Assembly: GCF_002237645.1 (NCBI RefSeq)
Contig: NZ_MJUZ01000001.1
Span: forward strand, 38,944 to 102,943
Direction of reading: 5' to 3'
Source of the DNA: Desulfovibrio sp. MES5
GTDB lineage: Bacteria; Desulfobacterota; Desulfovibrionia; Desulfovibrionales; Desulfovibrionaceae
DNA length: 64,000 nt
Part shown: positions 26,167-35,704 of the stretch, piece after piece
Layout: every line of letters begins with the position of its first letter
Position numbering within the stretch: position 1 is the stretch's first letter
The notes under the pieces: model-generated
Told to the model about the DNA's origin: nothing
Seen by the model: the letters and a program-made list of their open reading frames with translations, nothing else
Database searches by the model: none
Position numbers and translations under genes: made by a program

Positions 26167-27981
26167 CTACATGCCCCGATCCATGCGCACAGTGAGCAGG
26201 TCTTTGCCGTCAGGCCCGATAATGTGGGTCGAGCAGGCCAGGCACGGGTCAAAGCTGTGGAGCGTGCGCAGGATTTCCAGAGGTTGTTCCGGAATATCCA
26301 TATGCGTGTTCATAAGCGAGGCCTCGTAGGCGCTCAGCTGGCCGTCGGGGCTGCGGGGCGCGCCATTCCAGGTGGTGGGCACCACGCACTGATAGTTTTC
26401 GATCTTTCTGTCCTTGATCTTGACCCAGTGGCCAAGCGCGCCGCGCGGAGCTTCAGTAAAGCCCACGCCCCGCAGTTCGGTGGCGGGCCAGGTTTCGGGC
26501 TTCCACTTGGCGGTATTGGCAGTGGTGCGTATGCCGTTCTTGAGGTTGGCAATAAGCCTGTCATAGAAATAGCGCATTTTTTCCGCAGACCAGGCCAGCT
26601 CCAGAGAGCGGGCGGCGATGCGGCCCAGGGTGGACTGCAGCACGGTGACGGGCACGCCGCCCGCACGGCCCAGAAAGTCGTCAACCAGGCCCTTGATTTC
26701 GTCATTCTTGCGGGCGTAGCCGATGAGCATACGGGCCAGAGGGCCGACTTCCATCTGGTGTCCGCGCCACAGGGGCGTCTTGAGCCAGGAGTAGCGGTCT
26801 CTTTCGTCCACCTGCTTGAGGTCAGTGGGCGTTCCCTTGATGTTGGGGCCGGGGTTGTAGTGCGGCTCGGTGATGCCTTCCCAGGGATGCAGGCCGGTCT
26901 TGCCCGCAGGATAGGTCTTGTACCAAGAGTGGTTGACCGTCTCCTGAATTTCTTCGGGATTGGTGAGGTTTACGGGAAAAACCTGATCAAAGTTGCCGTT
27001 GATGATGGCCCCTGGGGGCAAAAGCAGACTTTTATCTGTGTAATCATTGGCAATGCTGGGGATGCCGCCGTAAGCCAGTACCGAGAGCTTGGACAGCCCG
27101 CCGCCGATATTGAGCCAGTCGCCATAGAAGCTGGCCAGGGCCAGCGTGTCGGGAATCACCACCTGCTGGGCAAAGGTGCGGCAGCGTTCGATGACCTGCA
27201 GGATGAAATCCAGGCGTTCCTGATTGATGACGTCGGCAGCGCCCACGCCGTCAATGTTGAGCGAGCAGGGCACGCCGCCCACCAGCCAGTTGGGATGCGG
27301 GTTTTTGCCGCCGAAGATGGTGTGAATGTGCACCACGTCCTTCTGGAAATCCAGAGCTTCAATATAGTGGGCCACAACCATCAGGTTGGCTTCGGGCGGG
27401 AGCTTGTAGGCAGGGTGTCCCCAGTAGCCGTTGGTAAAGATGCCGAGCTGATCGGAATTGATGAGCTTGAGCAGCTTGTCCTTGACGGATTTGAAGTAGC
27501 CCGGCGAAGAGTTGGGCCAGGGCGACAGTTTTTGCGCCAGCTCCGAGGTTGCCTTGGGATCGGCGGTGGAGGCCGAAACCACGTCCACCCAGTCCAGACC
27601 GGTCAGATGGTACAGGTGCACCAGGTGGTCATGGTACATGAGGCAGAGCTGCATGAGGTTGCGGATGATATTGGCGTTATCGGGGATATCAATGCCCAGG
27701 GCGTTTTCAACGGCATGTACGGAAGCCAGGGCGTGGGTGCCCGTGCACACGCCGCAGATGCGCTCGGTAAAGGCCCATGCGTCGCGCGGGTCGCGGCCTT
27801 TAAGGATGATTTCTATGCCGCGGAAGATGGTGCCGCAGGAAACGGCATTGGTGATGACGTTGTCGTCATTGATGTTCACCTCGCAGCGCAAATGCCCTTC
27901 AATGCGGGTCACAGGGTCCACAACGAGGCGGCGGCCCGCGTCAACAACAGTATATCCTTGCGTATTGTATTCGTAGGACAT
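26167..27981 (-). CDS. hyaB: [NiFe] hydrogenase large subunit
   Basis: A 604-residue catalytic subunit. The L1 motif [12 protein letters not shown] holds Cys76 and Cys79; the L2 motif DPCLACSTH holds Cys580 and Cys583. These four ligate the Ni-Fe(CN)2CO centre. Glu28 lies in the conserved [11 protein letters not shown]. After His586 an 18-residue tail ([10 protein letters not shown]...) remains, to be cut by the maturation protease. The N-terminus ([20 protein letters not shown]) and [10 protein letters not shown] region are closer to E. coli Hyd-1 HyaB than I would expect for HynA of D. gigas. No signal peptide, so it is carried across the membrane with the Tat-targeted small subunit. The hyp accessory genes are not in the window. 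Confidence 0.96.
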   Translation of the reverse strand: MSYEYNTQGYTVVDAGRRLVVDPVTRIEGHLRCEVNINDDNVITNAVSCGTIFRGIEIILKGRDPRDAWAFTERICGVCTGTHALASVHAVENALGIDIPDNANIIRNLMQLCLMYHDHLVHLYHLTGLDWVDVVSASTADPKATSELAQKLSPWPNSSPGYFKSVKDKLLKLINSDQLGIFTNGYWGHPAYKLPPEANLMVVAHYIEALDFQKDVVHIHTIFGGKNPHPNWLVGGVPCSLNIDGVGAADVINQERLDFILQVIERCRTFAQQVVIPDTLALASFYGDWLNIGGGLSKLSVLAYGGIPSIANDYTDKSLLLPPGAIINGNFDQVFPVNLTNPEEIQETVNHSWYKTYPAGKTGLHPWEGITEPHYNPGPNIKGTPTDLKQVDERDRYSWLKTPLWRGHQMEVGPLARMLIGYARKNDEIKGLVDDFLGRAGGVPVTVLQSTLGRIAARSLELAWSAEKMRYFYDRLIANLKNGIRTTANTAKWKPETWPATELRGVGFTEAPRGALGHWVKIKDRKIENYQCVVPTTWNGAPRSPDGQLSAYEASLMNTHMDIPEQPLEILRTLHSFDPCLACSTHIIGPDGKDLLTVRMDRGM

Positions 27982-27992
27982 GGGTGCGTTCC

Positions 27993-29099
27993 TTAGCTCT
28001 TGCTGGTGTCGTCGTTAGCTTCCGGGGTTTTTTTCTTGTCGCAGCAGGCATGGCGAACCATGGTCGCCGCGCCGTGAATGGCCACGCCTGCCGCCACGCC
28101 GGCCACTGCGGCAACACCCACGGTTTCGGCCGTGGAGTTGGTGCCCATGTGCGGGATGGTGGTGATGCGGTCATAGAAGGACTGCTGATCCCAGAAGTTC
28201 TGTTCCGAGCAGCCGATGCAGCCGTGCCCGGACTGGATGGGGAAGGAAACGCCGTTGTTCCAGCGGGTGGAAGGGCAGGCATTGTACGTGGTGGGCCCTT
28301 TGCAGCCCATTTTGTACAGGCACAGGCCGGAACGCGCGCCCTCGTCGTCCCACGACTCAACAAACTGCCCGGCGTCGAAGTGGGCGCGGCGGTAGCACTG
28401 GTCATGCACGCGCACGCCATAGAACATTTCGGGCCGCCCCTGTGAATCAAGGCTCGGCAGGCGGTCATAGGTGATGATGTAGGTCAGGATGGAACTCATG
28501 ACCTCAGGAATGGCCGGGCAGCCGGGAACCTTGATCTGCGGTTTGTTGGGAAAAAGCTTGTGCAGGGGGGTGGCGCCGGTTGGATTGGGCGAGGCCGCCT
28601 GCACGCAGCCCCACGATGCGCACGTGCCCCAGGCCACAACGGCCTTGGCATGCTCCACACCCTGTTTGAGCTTTTCGTAAAAGGGCTTGCCGCCGTCAAT
28701 GCAGTACATGCCCTGTCCGTTCAGAGGCACATTGCCTTCAAGGGCCAGAATATACTGCCCCTTGTATTTTTCGATGGCCTGCTCGTAGGCGGCGTTGGCC
28801 TGGTCGCCAGCGGCCGCCATGATGGTATCCTGGTAGTCCAGAGCGATCATTGAAAGGATGATGTCCGCCGCAAGAGGGTGGGCGGTGCGCAAAAAAGATT
28901 CGGTGCAGCAGGAACAGGAGAGTCCGTTGATCCAGAGCACCGGCAGACGAGGTTTGGTGGAAAGGGCCTGGGCAATGGCCAGATCCGCGCCGGGGCCAAG
29001 CCCCATGGCAACGGCGGTGATCGCGCAGAATTTCATAAAATCTCTGCGGCTTACGCCCTTATTTCGCAAAACCTCGGCGGTTGTTTCAAGACGAGCCAT
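27993..29099 (-). CDS. hyaA: [NiFe] hydrogenase small subunit, oxygen-tolerant cysteine pattern
   Basis: A 368-residue precursor with a twin-arginine signal ([12 protein letters not shown]) and cleavage expected after AIAQA at residue 45. Proximal-cluster ligands: Cys62, Cys64, Cys65 in [11 protein letters not shown], Cys160 and Cys165 in WGTCASWGC, and Cys194 in VPGCP. Cys64 and Cys165 match the two supernumerary cysteines (Cys19, Cys120 of mature HyaA) that build the [4Fe-3S] cluster of oxygen-tolerant enzymes, and Glu121 matches Glu76. Medial and distal cluster ligands lie in [29 protein letters not shown] and GCIGCSE. A C-terminal hydrophobic helix and a basic tail with CC anchor it to the membrane. 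First gene of the operon. Confidence 0.95.
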   Translation of the reverse strand: MARLETTAEVLRNKGVSRRDFMKFCAITAVAMGLGPGADLAIAQALSTKPRLPVLWINGLSCSCCTESFLRTAHPLAADIILSMIALDYQDTIMAAAGDQANAAYEQAIEKYKGQYILALEGNVPLNGQGMYCIDGGKPFYEKLKQGVEHAKAVVAWGTCASWGCVQAASPNPTGATPLHKLFPNKPQIKVPGCPAIPEVMSSILTYIITYDRLPSLDSQGRPEMFYGVRVHDQCYRRAHFDAGQFVESWDDEGARSGLCLYKMGCKGPTTYNACPSTRWNNGVSFPIQSGHGCIGCSEQNFWDQQSFYDRITTIPHMGTNSTAETVGVAAVAGVAAGVAIHGAATMVRHACCDKKKTPEANDDTSKS

Positions 29100-29358
29100 A
29101 GTTACCTCAACGCTTGCTGGTTGGAAGTGAGCCGTGAGGGTGCGTTATGCAGCAAAGGAGGGAAGCAGTCCGGCTTCCCCAGACCATAAAAGCTACTGTT
29201 AAGGTTATAGTTCCACTTGCCCAAAGGCAAGAGAAAAATGATTTTGCAGACTTGCGACCTTAATGACAGTTTTTGCCAAAGAGTATGCCGCGATAAATAA
29301 GTAAGTATTTAGCTGTATATAGATAAAGCTATTTAGTGCGGGCTGTTGTTTGCGGCGT
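29100..29358. other. Leader region of the hydrogenase operon
   Basis: The region upstream of the small-subunit gene (which reads leftward), ending at the terminator of the next operon. It is AT-rich around 29280-29335 and holds a short hairpin (cttgcc caaa ggcaag, 29216-29231). No clear -24/-12 or -35/-10 pair was found. Confidence 0.35.
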
Positions 29359-29383
29359 AAAAAAAGGGGGGCCAACGCCCCCC
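29359..29383 (-). terminator. Rho-independent terminator of the cytochrome b / HdrD-like operon
   Basis: On the minus strand, a 7-bp GC stem (gggggg c / g cccccc) is followed by seven T, 50 bases after the stop of the HdrD-like gene. Confidence 0.85.
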
Positions 29384-29433
29384 TCTGATCAGCACAGGCA
29401 AGCGTGGCTGCCTGTCGCGAATCCTTTCAATTA

Positions 29434-31035
29434 TTACTCAGCGCCTTCTTCACCTTCAAACTTGATGAATCCGGGTTCCACGTTGGTCATGGCGTTGACA
29501 ATCAGTTCCACCAGACCGCCATAGGCGAAGTTGTTCTTGGTGTACAGATCATTGTGCTCAAGGATTTCGCGAATCTGGCCCTTGCAGTTGGAGCAGGGGG
29601 CGCAGATGTACTTGCGAGTTTCGGGGCCAAGGCAATCCTTGAAGGCTTCGCTGATCTGCCACATCTTTTTGCGGCCGGAGATGTTGCCGCGCCATTGCTC
29701 GATGTTGTTGCGGGTCATGATGGCAAAGCCGGAACCGCCGCCGCAGCAGTAGTTGTCCACACCGTGGTGGGGCATTTCACGGAACTGGGGCGCGATTTTG
29801 CGGATGATTTCGCGCTGGGGCTCAACAATGCCCATGAGGCGCACCACGTTGCAGGGGTCGTGCAGGGTCACGGGAAAGTCATTGCGCGAGGGGTCAAGCT
29901 TGAGGCGACCGCTCATGACGATGTCACGCAGGGTGACGTAGCAGCTTTCGCGCGGAACCTGGTATTCAAAAGGAATAACGCGGTCGGCAATAACCGTAAG
30001 GGCTTTGTGGGCATGGCCGCACTCGCCGATGACGATTTTTTTCACGCCAAGTTCCTTGGCGGCCATCATGTGTTGCAGGGCGATACGGGCGGTCTGCGCG
30101 TCGTCGTAGAATACGCCGTAGTTCACGCCGTCATAGGCAAGAGCCTTGCTGGAAAGCGTCCATGAAAGGCCCGCTTCCTGAAAGATGAGGGAGAAGGAAG
30201 CGATGTTTTCAGGCCAGGCCATGATTTCACCGGCATTGTGCAGCAGCATGATGTCCGCGCCCTGCACGTCAAAGGGCGTGTGGATGCCCACGCCGGTGAT
30301 TTCTGTGTAGTCTTCATCAATGAATTCGACGTTTTCTTTCACCACTTCGGACGTCATGCCCGTGGAAGAACCGGCCTTCATGTGATTCATGGTGCCGCGG
30401 TCGTGCAGTTCGCGGGGGTAGATGCCCAGTTCCTGGCTGAACAGCTTGCGGATCTCGCGGGCCAGCAGGCCGTTGTCAACGCCGATGGGACAGGTCTGGG
30501 CGCAGCGGCGGCACAGGTTGCAGCGGTAGGCCAGTTCGCCCAGACGCGCCACGGTCTTCCAGTTCAGGTTCATGTCGCCGTAGCGCCATTTTGCCAGAGG
30601 TTCCTTCTTCACATACTGCTTGTAGATGCGGCGGAAGATTTCGGAACGGAAGTTGGGGCGGTACATTTCGTTCTCGCCCGACATTTCATAGAGATGGCAG
30701 GCTTCAGAGCAGGAGTTGCACTGGGCGCAGTAGTCCATGCTGGTTTCAAGCATGGGCAGGAAGGTCCAGTTGTTTTCCTTGGTGAACAGCTTGCGCATGC
30801 CGTCGAGGAACTTGTTGACCAGCTCTTCCTCTTCTTCACGGTTCTTGGGCTTGGGGATGTTCAGCACACAGACTTCATCAAGAATACAGGCCGTGTTTTC
30901 CTTCTGCTCATCGGTGAAGGGTTTCCAGGGCATGGTATGCATATCCACAGCCAGATCGGGGATTTCCTTCAGGTCAATGCTGACCATCTGCCCGTCGACG
31001 GTGGAAACGTCAGTCAAACGGAGGTTGTCTTTCAT
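29434..31035 (-). CDS. HdrD-like iron-sulfur protein of a membrane redox complex (TmcB/DsrK-like)
   Basis: A 533-residue cytosolic protein. Two [4Fe-4S] binding motifs (CAQCNSCSEACH near 103 and CNLCRRCAQTCP near 172) precede two CCG-type domains. The first CCG-like segment is degenerate (KKIVIGECGHAHKAL); the second has HDPCNVVR, NYCCGGGSGFA and CAPCSNCKGQ, forming the noncubane-cluster site of heterodisulfide reductase subunit D. Architecture and FIDEDYTEITGVGI match TmcB/DsrK-like proteins of sulfate reducers, which exchange electrons between the cytoplasmic side and a membrane cytochrome b. It lies 13 bases after the cytochrome b gene. No tmcA/tmcD or dsrJOP genes are adjacent, so the exact complex name is uncertain. 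Confidence 0.85.
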   Translation of the reverse strand: MKDNLRLTDVSTVDGQMVSIDLKEIPDLAVDMHTMPWKPFTDEQKENTACILDEVCVLNIPKPKNREEEEELVNKFLDGMRKLFTKENNWTFLPMLETSMDYCAQCNSCSEACHLYEMSGENEMYRPNFRSEIFRRIYKQYVKKEPLAKWRYGDMNLNWKTVARLGELAYRCNLCRRCAQTCPIGVDNGLLAREIRKLFSQELGIYPRELHDRGTMNHMKAGSSTGMTSEVVKENVEFIDEDYTEITGVGIHTPFDVQGADIMLLHNAGEIMAWPENIASFSLIFQEAGLSWTLSSKALAYDGVNYGVFYDDAQTARIALQHMMAAKELGVKKIVIGECGHAHKALTVIADRVIPFEYQVPRESCYVTLRDIVMSGRLKLDPSRNDFPVTLHDPCNVVRLMGIVEPQREIIRKIAPQFREMPHHGVDNYCCGGGSGFAIMTRNNIEQWRGNISGRKKMWQISEAFKDCLGPETRKYICAPCSNCKGQIREILEHNDLYTKNNFAYGGLVELIVNAMTNVEPGFIKFEGEEGAE

Positions 31036-31048
31036 GTCTGGACTCTCC

Positions 31049-31984
31049 CTAGTCTTCTTTCTTTTCTGTGGGGTTGGTCGTGGCGACGTCTACCCAGCTC
31101 TTGGGGGCGCCATCACCTGAAATATGCTTGGCCGACCAGGTCACATTGAACTTGAGGGCCTCAAGGATTTTCTGCTTGTTCTTCTCGCTGCAGCTGGTGG
31201 GCTCATCGCCCCAGCGGATGTCATGATAGGTGAAGTACTTCATGAAAACGTGCCCCATGTGCGTCATGGGAATCCAGATGAGCAGGAAGAAGCCCACCAG
31301 CAATTGCAGGCTGAACAGCATGCTGGTCTGCGGGGCGAAGTTGAGGGTGATCAGGTTGTAAATAAAGGTGCGGGCCAGTTCGAAATACGAGGGAGAGAAG
31401 GCCCAGGCGGCCAGGCCAAGAAGGCCGAAAACGATGAAAATGATCAGGTTGAAGTAATGCTCGGGCGTGCTGTAGCGGCGCAGGCCGTCATCGTTGCGGC
31501 GCCTTTCGATAAGGCCGATGCCGCCAATGATGATGCACAGCGTGCCGACAAGCACCATGGCATTGATGACGTTGCCCACAAAGATCATCACTCCGCCCTG
31601 CGGGTTCAGGCCGAAAAGCTGGGCAAAAGCAGCGCAAAGCACGACTATCGTGCCGCCCATGAGCATGTACATGCCCACATGGAAGGGATACGAGCGCACC
31701 CACAACTTGATGTTGTGTTCAAATGTGGCATGCAGAAAAAGCACTTCAGTGAGCAGTGCCTTGATGTCGCCCCAATGTGAAATGTGGCGCGGCTTGGTCC
31801 ACCAGTCCTTTTCTTCCATAAAGCTGCCGCCGTAGACGGTTTTGCTGCCTTCATGCGGGACGGGGTAAAGTTCCCAGCGCACATGCAACGGGCTGGCGGC
31901 CATATAGGACCTGATTTTCAAGTATGCCATGCAAATAAAGCCGGCTACCGCCAAATAGCCCAAGATGTAAAACAAAATGGTCAT
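31049..31984 (-). CDS. Cytochrome b membrane subunit (nitrate reductase gamma/TmcC/DsrM-like)
   Basis: A 311-residue inner-membrane protein of the NarI-like superfamily. Hydrophobic helices are at about residues 5-25, 100-122, 133-158, 180-200 and 222-245. Candidate heme-ligand histidines lie in FEHNIKLWVRSYPFHVGMYM and MTHMGHVFMKYFTYHDIRWG. A polar C-terminal extension of about 55 residues faces one side. The gene is immediately upstream of the HdrD-like gene and should form a membrane complex with it that connects quinone or periplasmic cytochrome c3 with a cytoplasmic thiol/disulfide or ferredoxin partner. It is the first gene of this two-gene operon. Confidence 0.85.
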   Translation of the reverse strand: MTILFYILGYLAVAGFICMAYLKIRSYMAASPLHVRWELYPVPHEGSKTVYGGSFMEEKDWWTKPRHISHWGDIKALLTEVLFLHATFEHNIKLWVRSYPFHVGMYMLMGGTIVVLCAAFAQLFGLNPQGGVMIFVGNVINAMVLVGTLCIIIGGIGLIERRRNDDGLRRYSTPEHYFNLIIFIVFGLLGLAAWAFSPSYFELARTFIYNLITLNFAPQTSMLFSLQLLVGFFLLIWIPMTHMGHVFMKYFTYHDIRWGDEPTSCSEKNKQKILEALKFNVTWSAKHISGDGAPKSWVDVATTNPTEKKED

Positions 31985-32798
31985 GCGTTTTCTCCCGTAG
32001 GGTCAAGATGCCGCTGAAACGTGGGTTCGACGGGCCCGGCCCAGCCGTGCGCCGCTAAAAGCCCGGCATGCGTCTGCTTGCCTGCAACCTCTCCTTAAAA
32101 GGTACCGGGTATGCGATTATGGCGGACAGCCTCTGTTGAGAACTGATCACAATAAGCCATGAAGTCAAGTTTCCCGGTGGCACTCCTGATACCTTAAATC
32201 AAAAAAAATGCAAAGATTTCATAAGGATTGATCATGACAATTTTAATCAAGATTAAGATAATTTTATTTAAGTAAATCAACAAGATTAAGCCCAAAATTT
32301 TGTTTTAGGCAAGCAGAAATTTTTTTTTCTGTGGCAAGAGTAAAAGCAGCAATTGCGGATGCTGTCTGACTGCTGAAATAGTACTAAAAAACTATGAAAT
32401 AAGTTGAATGAATGATCAATCCATGTAAATTGCCTGCCAATAGAGTCGGTTAAAGAGACGGGGTTAACCAAGCACTATGATAAGAAAAGACAGTAGACAA
32501 TAATAACCAATGTTTTCTTTTGCTTGGCAAAATGGCCCTACAATGATGGTAAGCGGTAGGCAGGATGTCCAGCCGGGATTGGGGAGCCTTTGTTGGTTGC
32601 TTGAGAGGCAGATCAAGAAGCGTCACGCAAGCGTGACGCTCAAAGGGGGGCTGGCGTAGTGCCCGGACTTCATGCGCAGCACGGGCAGGGGAACGGAAGA
32701 GGTTGGGGCAGAACAGGTGTGGCGGCCAGACTGGAGGGCTGGGCGTAGGGTACAAGGGAGCGGCGCGAGGAGGTTCAAGAAGGAATCAGGGTGGTGGC
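31985..32798. other. Long intergenic region between the redox operon and the IS3 element
   Basis: About 810 bases with no supported gene. 32190-32420 is AT-rich and probably holds the promoter of the redox operon. A perfect 10-bp inverted repeat (agcgtcacgc aa gcgtgacgct, 32619-32640) lies nearer the insertion sequence. Parts may be remnants displaced by the insertion. Confidence 0.45.
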
Positions 32799-32864
32799 TG
32801 TATACTGCCCCCCATTAACAAGGCAGCCCTGTTAAGGTAGTTTTCTTCAAGCTCTGGAGGAAAC

Positions 32865-33131
32865 ATGAAACGCCGTATCTGGGACAGCAAAAGTAAAGCC
32901 CGCATCGTGCTTGAAGGCTTGCAGGGGCGCTCTGTGGCAAGCCTTTGCAGTGAATATCAAATCACTCAGAGCATGTACTACCGCTGGCGAGATACGTTTT
33001 TGGCCAATGCCGCCCAGGCATTCGAAGCCGGCACGACCAACCGCCGAGAAGAACGCCTTTCGGCAGAGAACCAAAAGCTTAAGCAAGCCGTTGGCGAGTT
33101 GACGCTGGAATTAAAAAAAACCGACTGGTAA
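32865..33131 (+). CDS. IS3-family transposase OrfA (helix-turn-helix)
   Basis: An 88-residue protein: HTH_Tnp_1 type, RRIWDSKSKARIVLEGLQG then SVASLCSEYQITQSMYYRW, followed by a leucine-zipper-like helix (ENQKLKQAVGELTLELKK). It ends just after an A8 run (33113-33120), a slippery site. A -1 shift there joins it to the OrfB frame, which is open without a stop through the junction, to make the OrfAB transposase. Confidence 0.88.
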   Translation: MKRRIWDSKSKARIVLEGLQGRSVASLCSEYQITQSMYYRWRDTFLANAAQAFEAGTTNRREERLSAENQKLKQAVGELTLELKKTDW

Positions 33132-33907
33132 GCGGGAGGCGTCGAACCGCCCAGGTTCAGCTTCAGCGCGATGCCGAGCTCTTGCCGTTGATCGAAGCCC
33201 TTAAAATGGAGCATCCTTTTTGGGGCTACCGCCGCGTGTGGGCTACCCTTCGGCATAAAAACGGCATGAACGTCAACGCCAAACGGGTGGGACGCTTAAT
33301 GCATCTGCATGGACTGGGAGTTAGGAGAGCAGTTTTGCGGGCAAAGCGCACTCCCACTGGAAGCAAAACGCGTGCTGTTCGGCCCTGCCAATGGTGGGAC
33401 GTCGATATGACCAAGGTCATGACGGAAAGTGGCTGGGTGTATGTTGTACTGGTAGTGGACTGGTTTTCTAAAAAGATCGTCGGCCACCATGCTGCCTACC
33501 AAAGTCGAAGTCACGAGTGGCTACAAGCCTTGGAAATGGGCATTCAAGCGCACTTTCCCGAAGGCGTCCGAGAACAGGGTTTGAGCCTGATGAGTGATAA
33601 CGGCTGCCAACCAACGGGAAAGGCTTTTGTACGTGAGTGCGCGATACTAGGCATCTCACAGGCATTCACTAGCTATAACAATCCCAAAGGAAACGCGGAT
33701 ACTGAACGGACAATGCGCACGATTAAGGAAGAACTTTTCTGGCTGCATGAATGGCGCAGCCTTGAGCACTTGGTCGACGCACTTTCCAGCTGGATAGAAA
33801 TCTTTAATACCACATACCTGTACTCGGCGCTTGGCTGGAAGACCCCGAAATGCGTGCATCAGCAGGCTGGTAAAAAACGGAAGGATACTCCCTTAAAGGC
33901 CGCTTGA
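33119..33907 (+). CDS. IS3-family transposase OrfB (DDE integrase domain), expressed by -1 frameshift
   Basis: The catalytic half in the -1 frame relative to OrfA. HTH_21 region HPFWGYRRVWATLRHKNG, then the rve integrase core with DDE residues in WWDVDMTKV (Asp), SLMSDNGCQ (Asp) and TERTMRTIKEELFW (Glu). The first internal start-like codon is TTG 33182 with no binding site, so expression as a fusion through the A8 slippery site is expected. The reading frame is intact, so the element may be active. Confidence 0.88.
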   Translation, partial: NRLVSGRRRTAQVQLQRDAELLPLIEALKMEHPFWGYRRVWATLRHKNGMNVNAKRVGRLMHLHGLGVRRAVLRAKRTPTGSKTRAVRPCQWWDVDMTKVMTESGWVYVVLVVDWFSKKIVGHHAAYQSRSHEWLQALEMGIQAHFPEGVREQGLSLMSDNGCQPTGKAFVRECAILGISQAFTSYNNPKGNADTERTMRTIKEELFWLHEWRSLEHLVDALSSWIEIFNTTYLYSALGWKTPKCVHQQAGKKRKDTPLKAA

Positions 33908-33986
33908 TTCATGGGGGGCATTACAAGCGCACTGCCAGGAGTTCTCTGAGTGTTATTAATTTTTCGTTTTTTTGAGTTCTCGACTC

Positions 33987-35261
33987 TTACACGGCGTGAT
34001 TGCGCTGGATAACCCTTTTGGCCGGAGAAAGAGGCAGACACGTGTTCTGATGCAGTGTGAAGGGCTTGGGAATAGCCCCGCATTCTTCAAGGGCATCCCG
34101 GACTTTCTGAAAGCTGGCGTCGGGCCTCGTACAGACTGAAAGCTCAAGGGTAAAATCATCACGCAGAACTGCTGTATAATCCAGAACTTCCGGCAGAGCG
34201 AACAGGATTTCATCCAGCATATGAATGGACAATCTGCCGCCGCCGGAAAAATGCAGATCATTGTCAAAGCGTCCCGCGATGCGGTCAAGCCGGGGCAGGT
34301 CACAACCGCAGGGGCACGGGGTGTTCAAAAGGCGGCCCCGGTCGCCCGTACGGTACCGTATAAGCGGCATGGCTTTGCGTCGCAGTGTGGTAATGACCAC
34401 CTCCCCCCACTGGCCTGGCGGTAAGGCCGCGCCTGTCAGTGGATCTACGATCTCAAGCAGGAGGTCGTCATGTCGCCAGTGGTACCCTTGGCGCGCGCAA
34501 CATTCCACCCCTCCGCCCAAACCGCTTTCAGTGCTGCCGTAATGAGTGAATACCTCGCTGCCCCACATCCTTTCAATACGGGCAATAATTGAAAGCGGCA
34601 CATAATCCGCACACAGCAGTACTCTGGTGGGGCGCAGCCCGGGATGCGCATGGGCTACACGCAGAATAGCCACAGGCTGCCCCAAAAGGCAGTCAGGGTG
34701 TTCTTTCGGAAGCGCGGGCAAAGCAAAAAAATCAATTTTTTCCGGCTGGCGTGGAAAGCCATGCAGCGCTACCCTAACGCCATCCCGGCCCAGAGCGTTA
34801 TGGAGCAGGTCTACTGTTCCGCCTTCCGTATTGCCGGGCAGAAGGATATGAACCAACCCACCGGGGCTGACCATATCGCGCATGCCTTGGGCAAAAAAAT
34901 CCATGCATCGTGCCAGATCGTGTTCGCTAAAAAAAATTCTTTTGTGGCGTCCGCTGGTGCCGGATGTGGCGAGTGTAATGATACGGGCCACTTCCCCTTG
35001 TGAGACGCAGACAAGGCTTGCAGGCGCATGGCGCAAGTGTTCCGCTGTGGTGAAGGGCAGCCGGGGCAGATCCTCTGTCGTTTTCAAGTCGCAGCCCTGA
35101 ATGTGACGCAGCGTTTGCCTGTAGTGCGGAGCTCGTTGCGCCCAGGCAATCTGCTCACGCAGTCTGTCCATCTGCCAACGTGCAAGACTTTGCGGCGACA
35201 GTGCGCCTCCAAGTCCGGTGGAGCGGGCCACAAGTTCTCGAACCGAGGAAGTGCGCATCAT
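33987..35261 (-). CDS. AMP-dependent CoA ligase (DVU_1553-like, PaaK/F390-synthetase type)
   Basis: A 424-residue cytosolic adenylate-forming enzyme of the phenylacetate-CoA ligase/coenzyme F390 synthetase group. ATP-binding loop TLATSGTSGRHKRIFFSEHD (about 95-114), FTHYGSTESG (adenine-binding), YRTGDRGRLL (ribose-binding Asp) and a Cys-rich NTPCPCGCDLPRLD. The 3' end lies only about 60 bases from the IS3 element. In D. vulgaris a related gene belongs to the DVU_1551-1559 aldehyde-oxidoreductase locus. The role is inferred to be CoA activation of the acid made by the aldehyde oxidoreductase, or cofactor-related chemistry. It starts at the stop of the C-GCAxxG-C-C gene. Confidence 0.82.
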   Translation of the reverse strand: MMRTSSVRELVARSTGLGGALSPQSLARWQMDRLREQIAWAQRAPHYRQTLRHIQGCDLKTTEDLPRLPFTTAEHLRHAPASLVCVSQGEVARIITLATSGTSGRHKRIFFSEHDLARCMDFFAQGMRDMVSPGGLVHILLPGNTEGGTVDLLHNALGRDGVRVALHGFPRQPEKIDFFALPALPKEHPDCLLGQPVAILRVAHAHPGLRPTRVLLCADYVPLSIIARIERMWGSEVFTHYGSTESGLGGGVECCARQGYHWRHDDLLLEIVDPLTGAALPPGQWGEVVITTLRRKAMPLIRYRTGDRGRLLNTPCPCGCDLPRLDRIAGRFDNDLHFSGGGRLSIHMLDEILFALPEVLDYTAVLRDDFTLELSVCTRPDASFQKVRDALEECGAIPKPFTLHQNTCLPLSPAKRVIQRNHAV

Positions 35262-35704
35262 CAGGACTCAAACCCAAATTCCGCCAGAATTTCTCTGACA
35301 GCCTGCCATGTCTCTACAACCAGGGGCATGCATATGTCCGGCCGCAATACGCCCCCCGTGATTTCCATACAGGTTTGGCCTGAAAATTTTTCGCGACTGA
35401 TTTGATCGTACCATTCCAGCAGTTGTGGAATCATCAGCGGAGCATTCCGGGGGCCTCCCACGAGAGCCAAAACCTGGGCAGCGGACGTAATGCAGCCACA
35501 TGCCTCCCCTGCGTACATACCCTGGCACAGGCCGGATGCCGCCGCCACCATAGAAGGATTTTCTTCATCACGTAAACGCAGGCCCATAGTCACGATGGCC
35601 TGGCTGCAGCATAGACCTTCCTGAAGAAGCGCCTGTATGTCCTTTGCATCACTGTCGCTCATATGGCGTTGTCTCCCATATTGTTTTTGGCCCGAGTGCC
35701 TCAT
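35261..35704 (-). CDS. C-GCAxxG-C-C family protein (DVU_1555-like)
   Basis: Up to 147 residues. Two starts are possible: 35704, which overlaps the upstream stop as ATGA with GAGG nearby, or 35662 (MSDSDAKDIQ) with GGAG. The family pattern is visible: LLQEGLCCSQAIV, GLCQGMYAGEACGCITSAAQ, and further cysteines in QTCMEIT and PDICMP. These likely bind a metal or redox cluster. Function is unknown; it is a fixed member of the aldehyde-oxidoreductase accessory locus. It is translationally coupled to both neighbours. Confidence 0.82.
   Translation of the reverse strand: MRHSGQKQYGRQRHMSDSDAKDIQALLQEGLCCSQAIVTMGLRLRDEENPSMVAAASGLCQGMYAGEACGCITSAAQVLALVGGPRNAPLMIPQLLEWYDQISREKFSGQTCMEITGGVLRPDICMPLVVETWQAVREILAEFGFES

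Larger units (their letters stand above)
32799..33925 (+). mobile_element. IS3-family insertion sequence
   Basis: About 1.1 kb carrying overlapping orfA/orfB. Imperfect terminal inverted repeats share tgta and tgccccccat (left end 32799-32815; right end 33910-33925 as complement). No clear target-site duplication was found, so the exact ends are uncertain. The element abuts the 3' end of the CoA-ligase gene. Confidence 0.75.

Noticed and set aside
26224..27996. A 590-codon open frame antisense to the hydrogenase large subunit
   Set aside because: It is a frame shadow of a highly conserved gene in GC-rich DNA; it has no ribosome site and no family resemblance.
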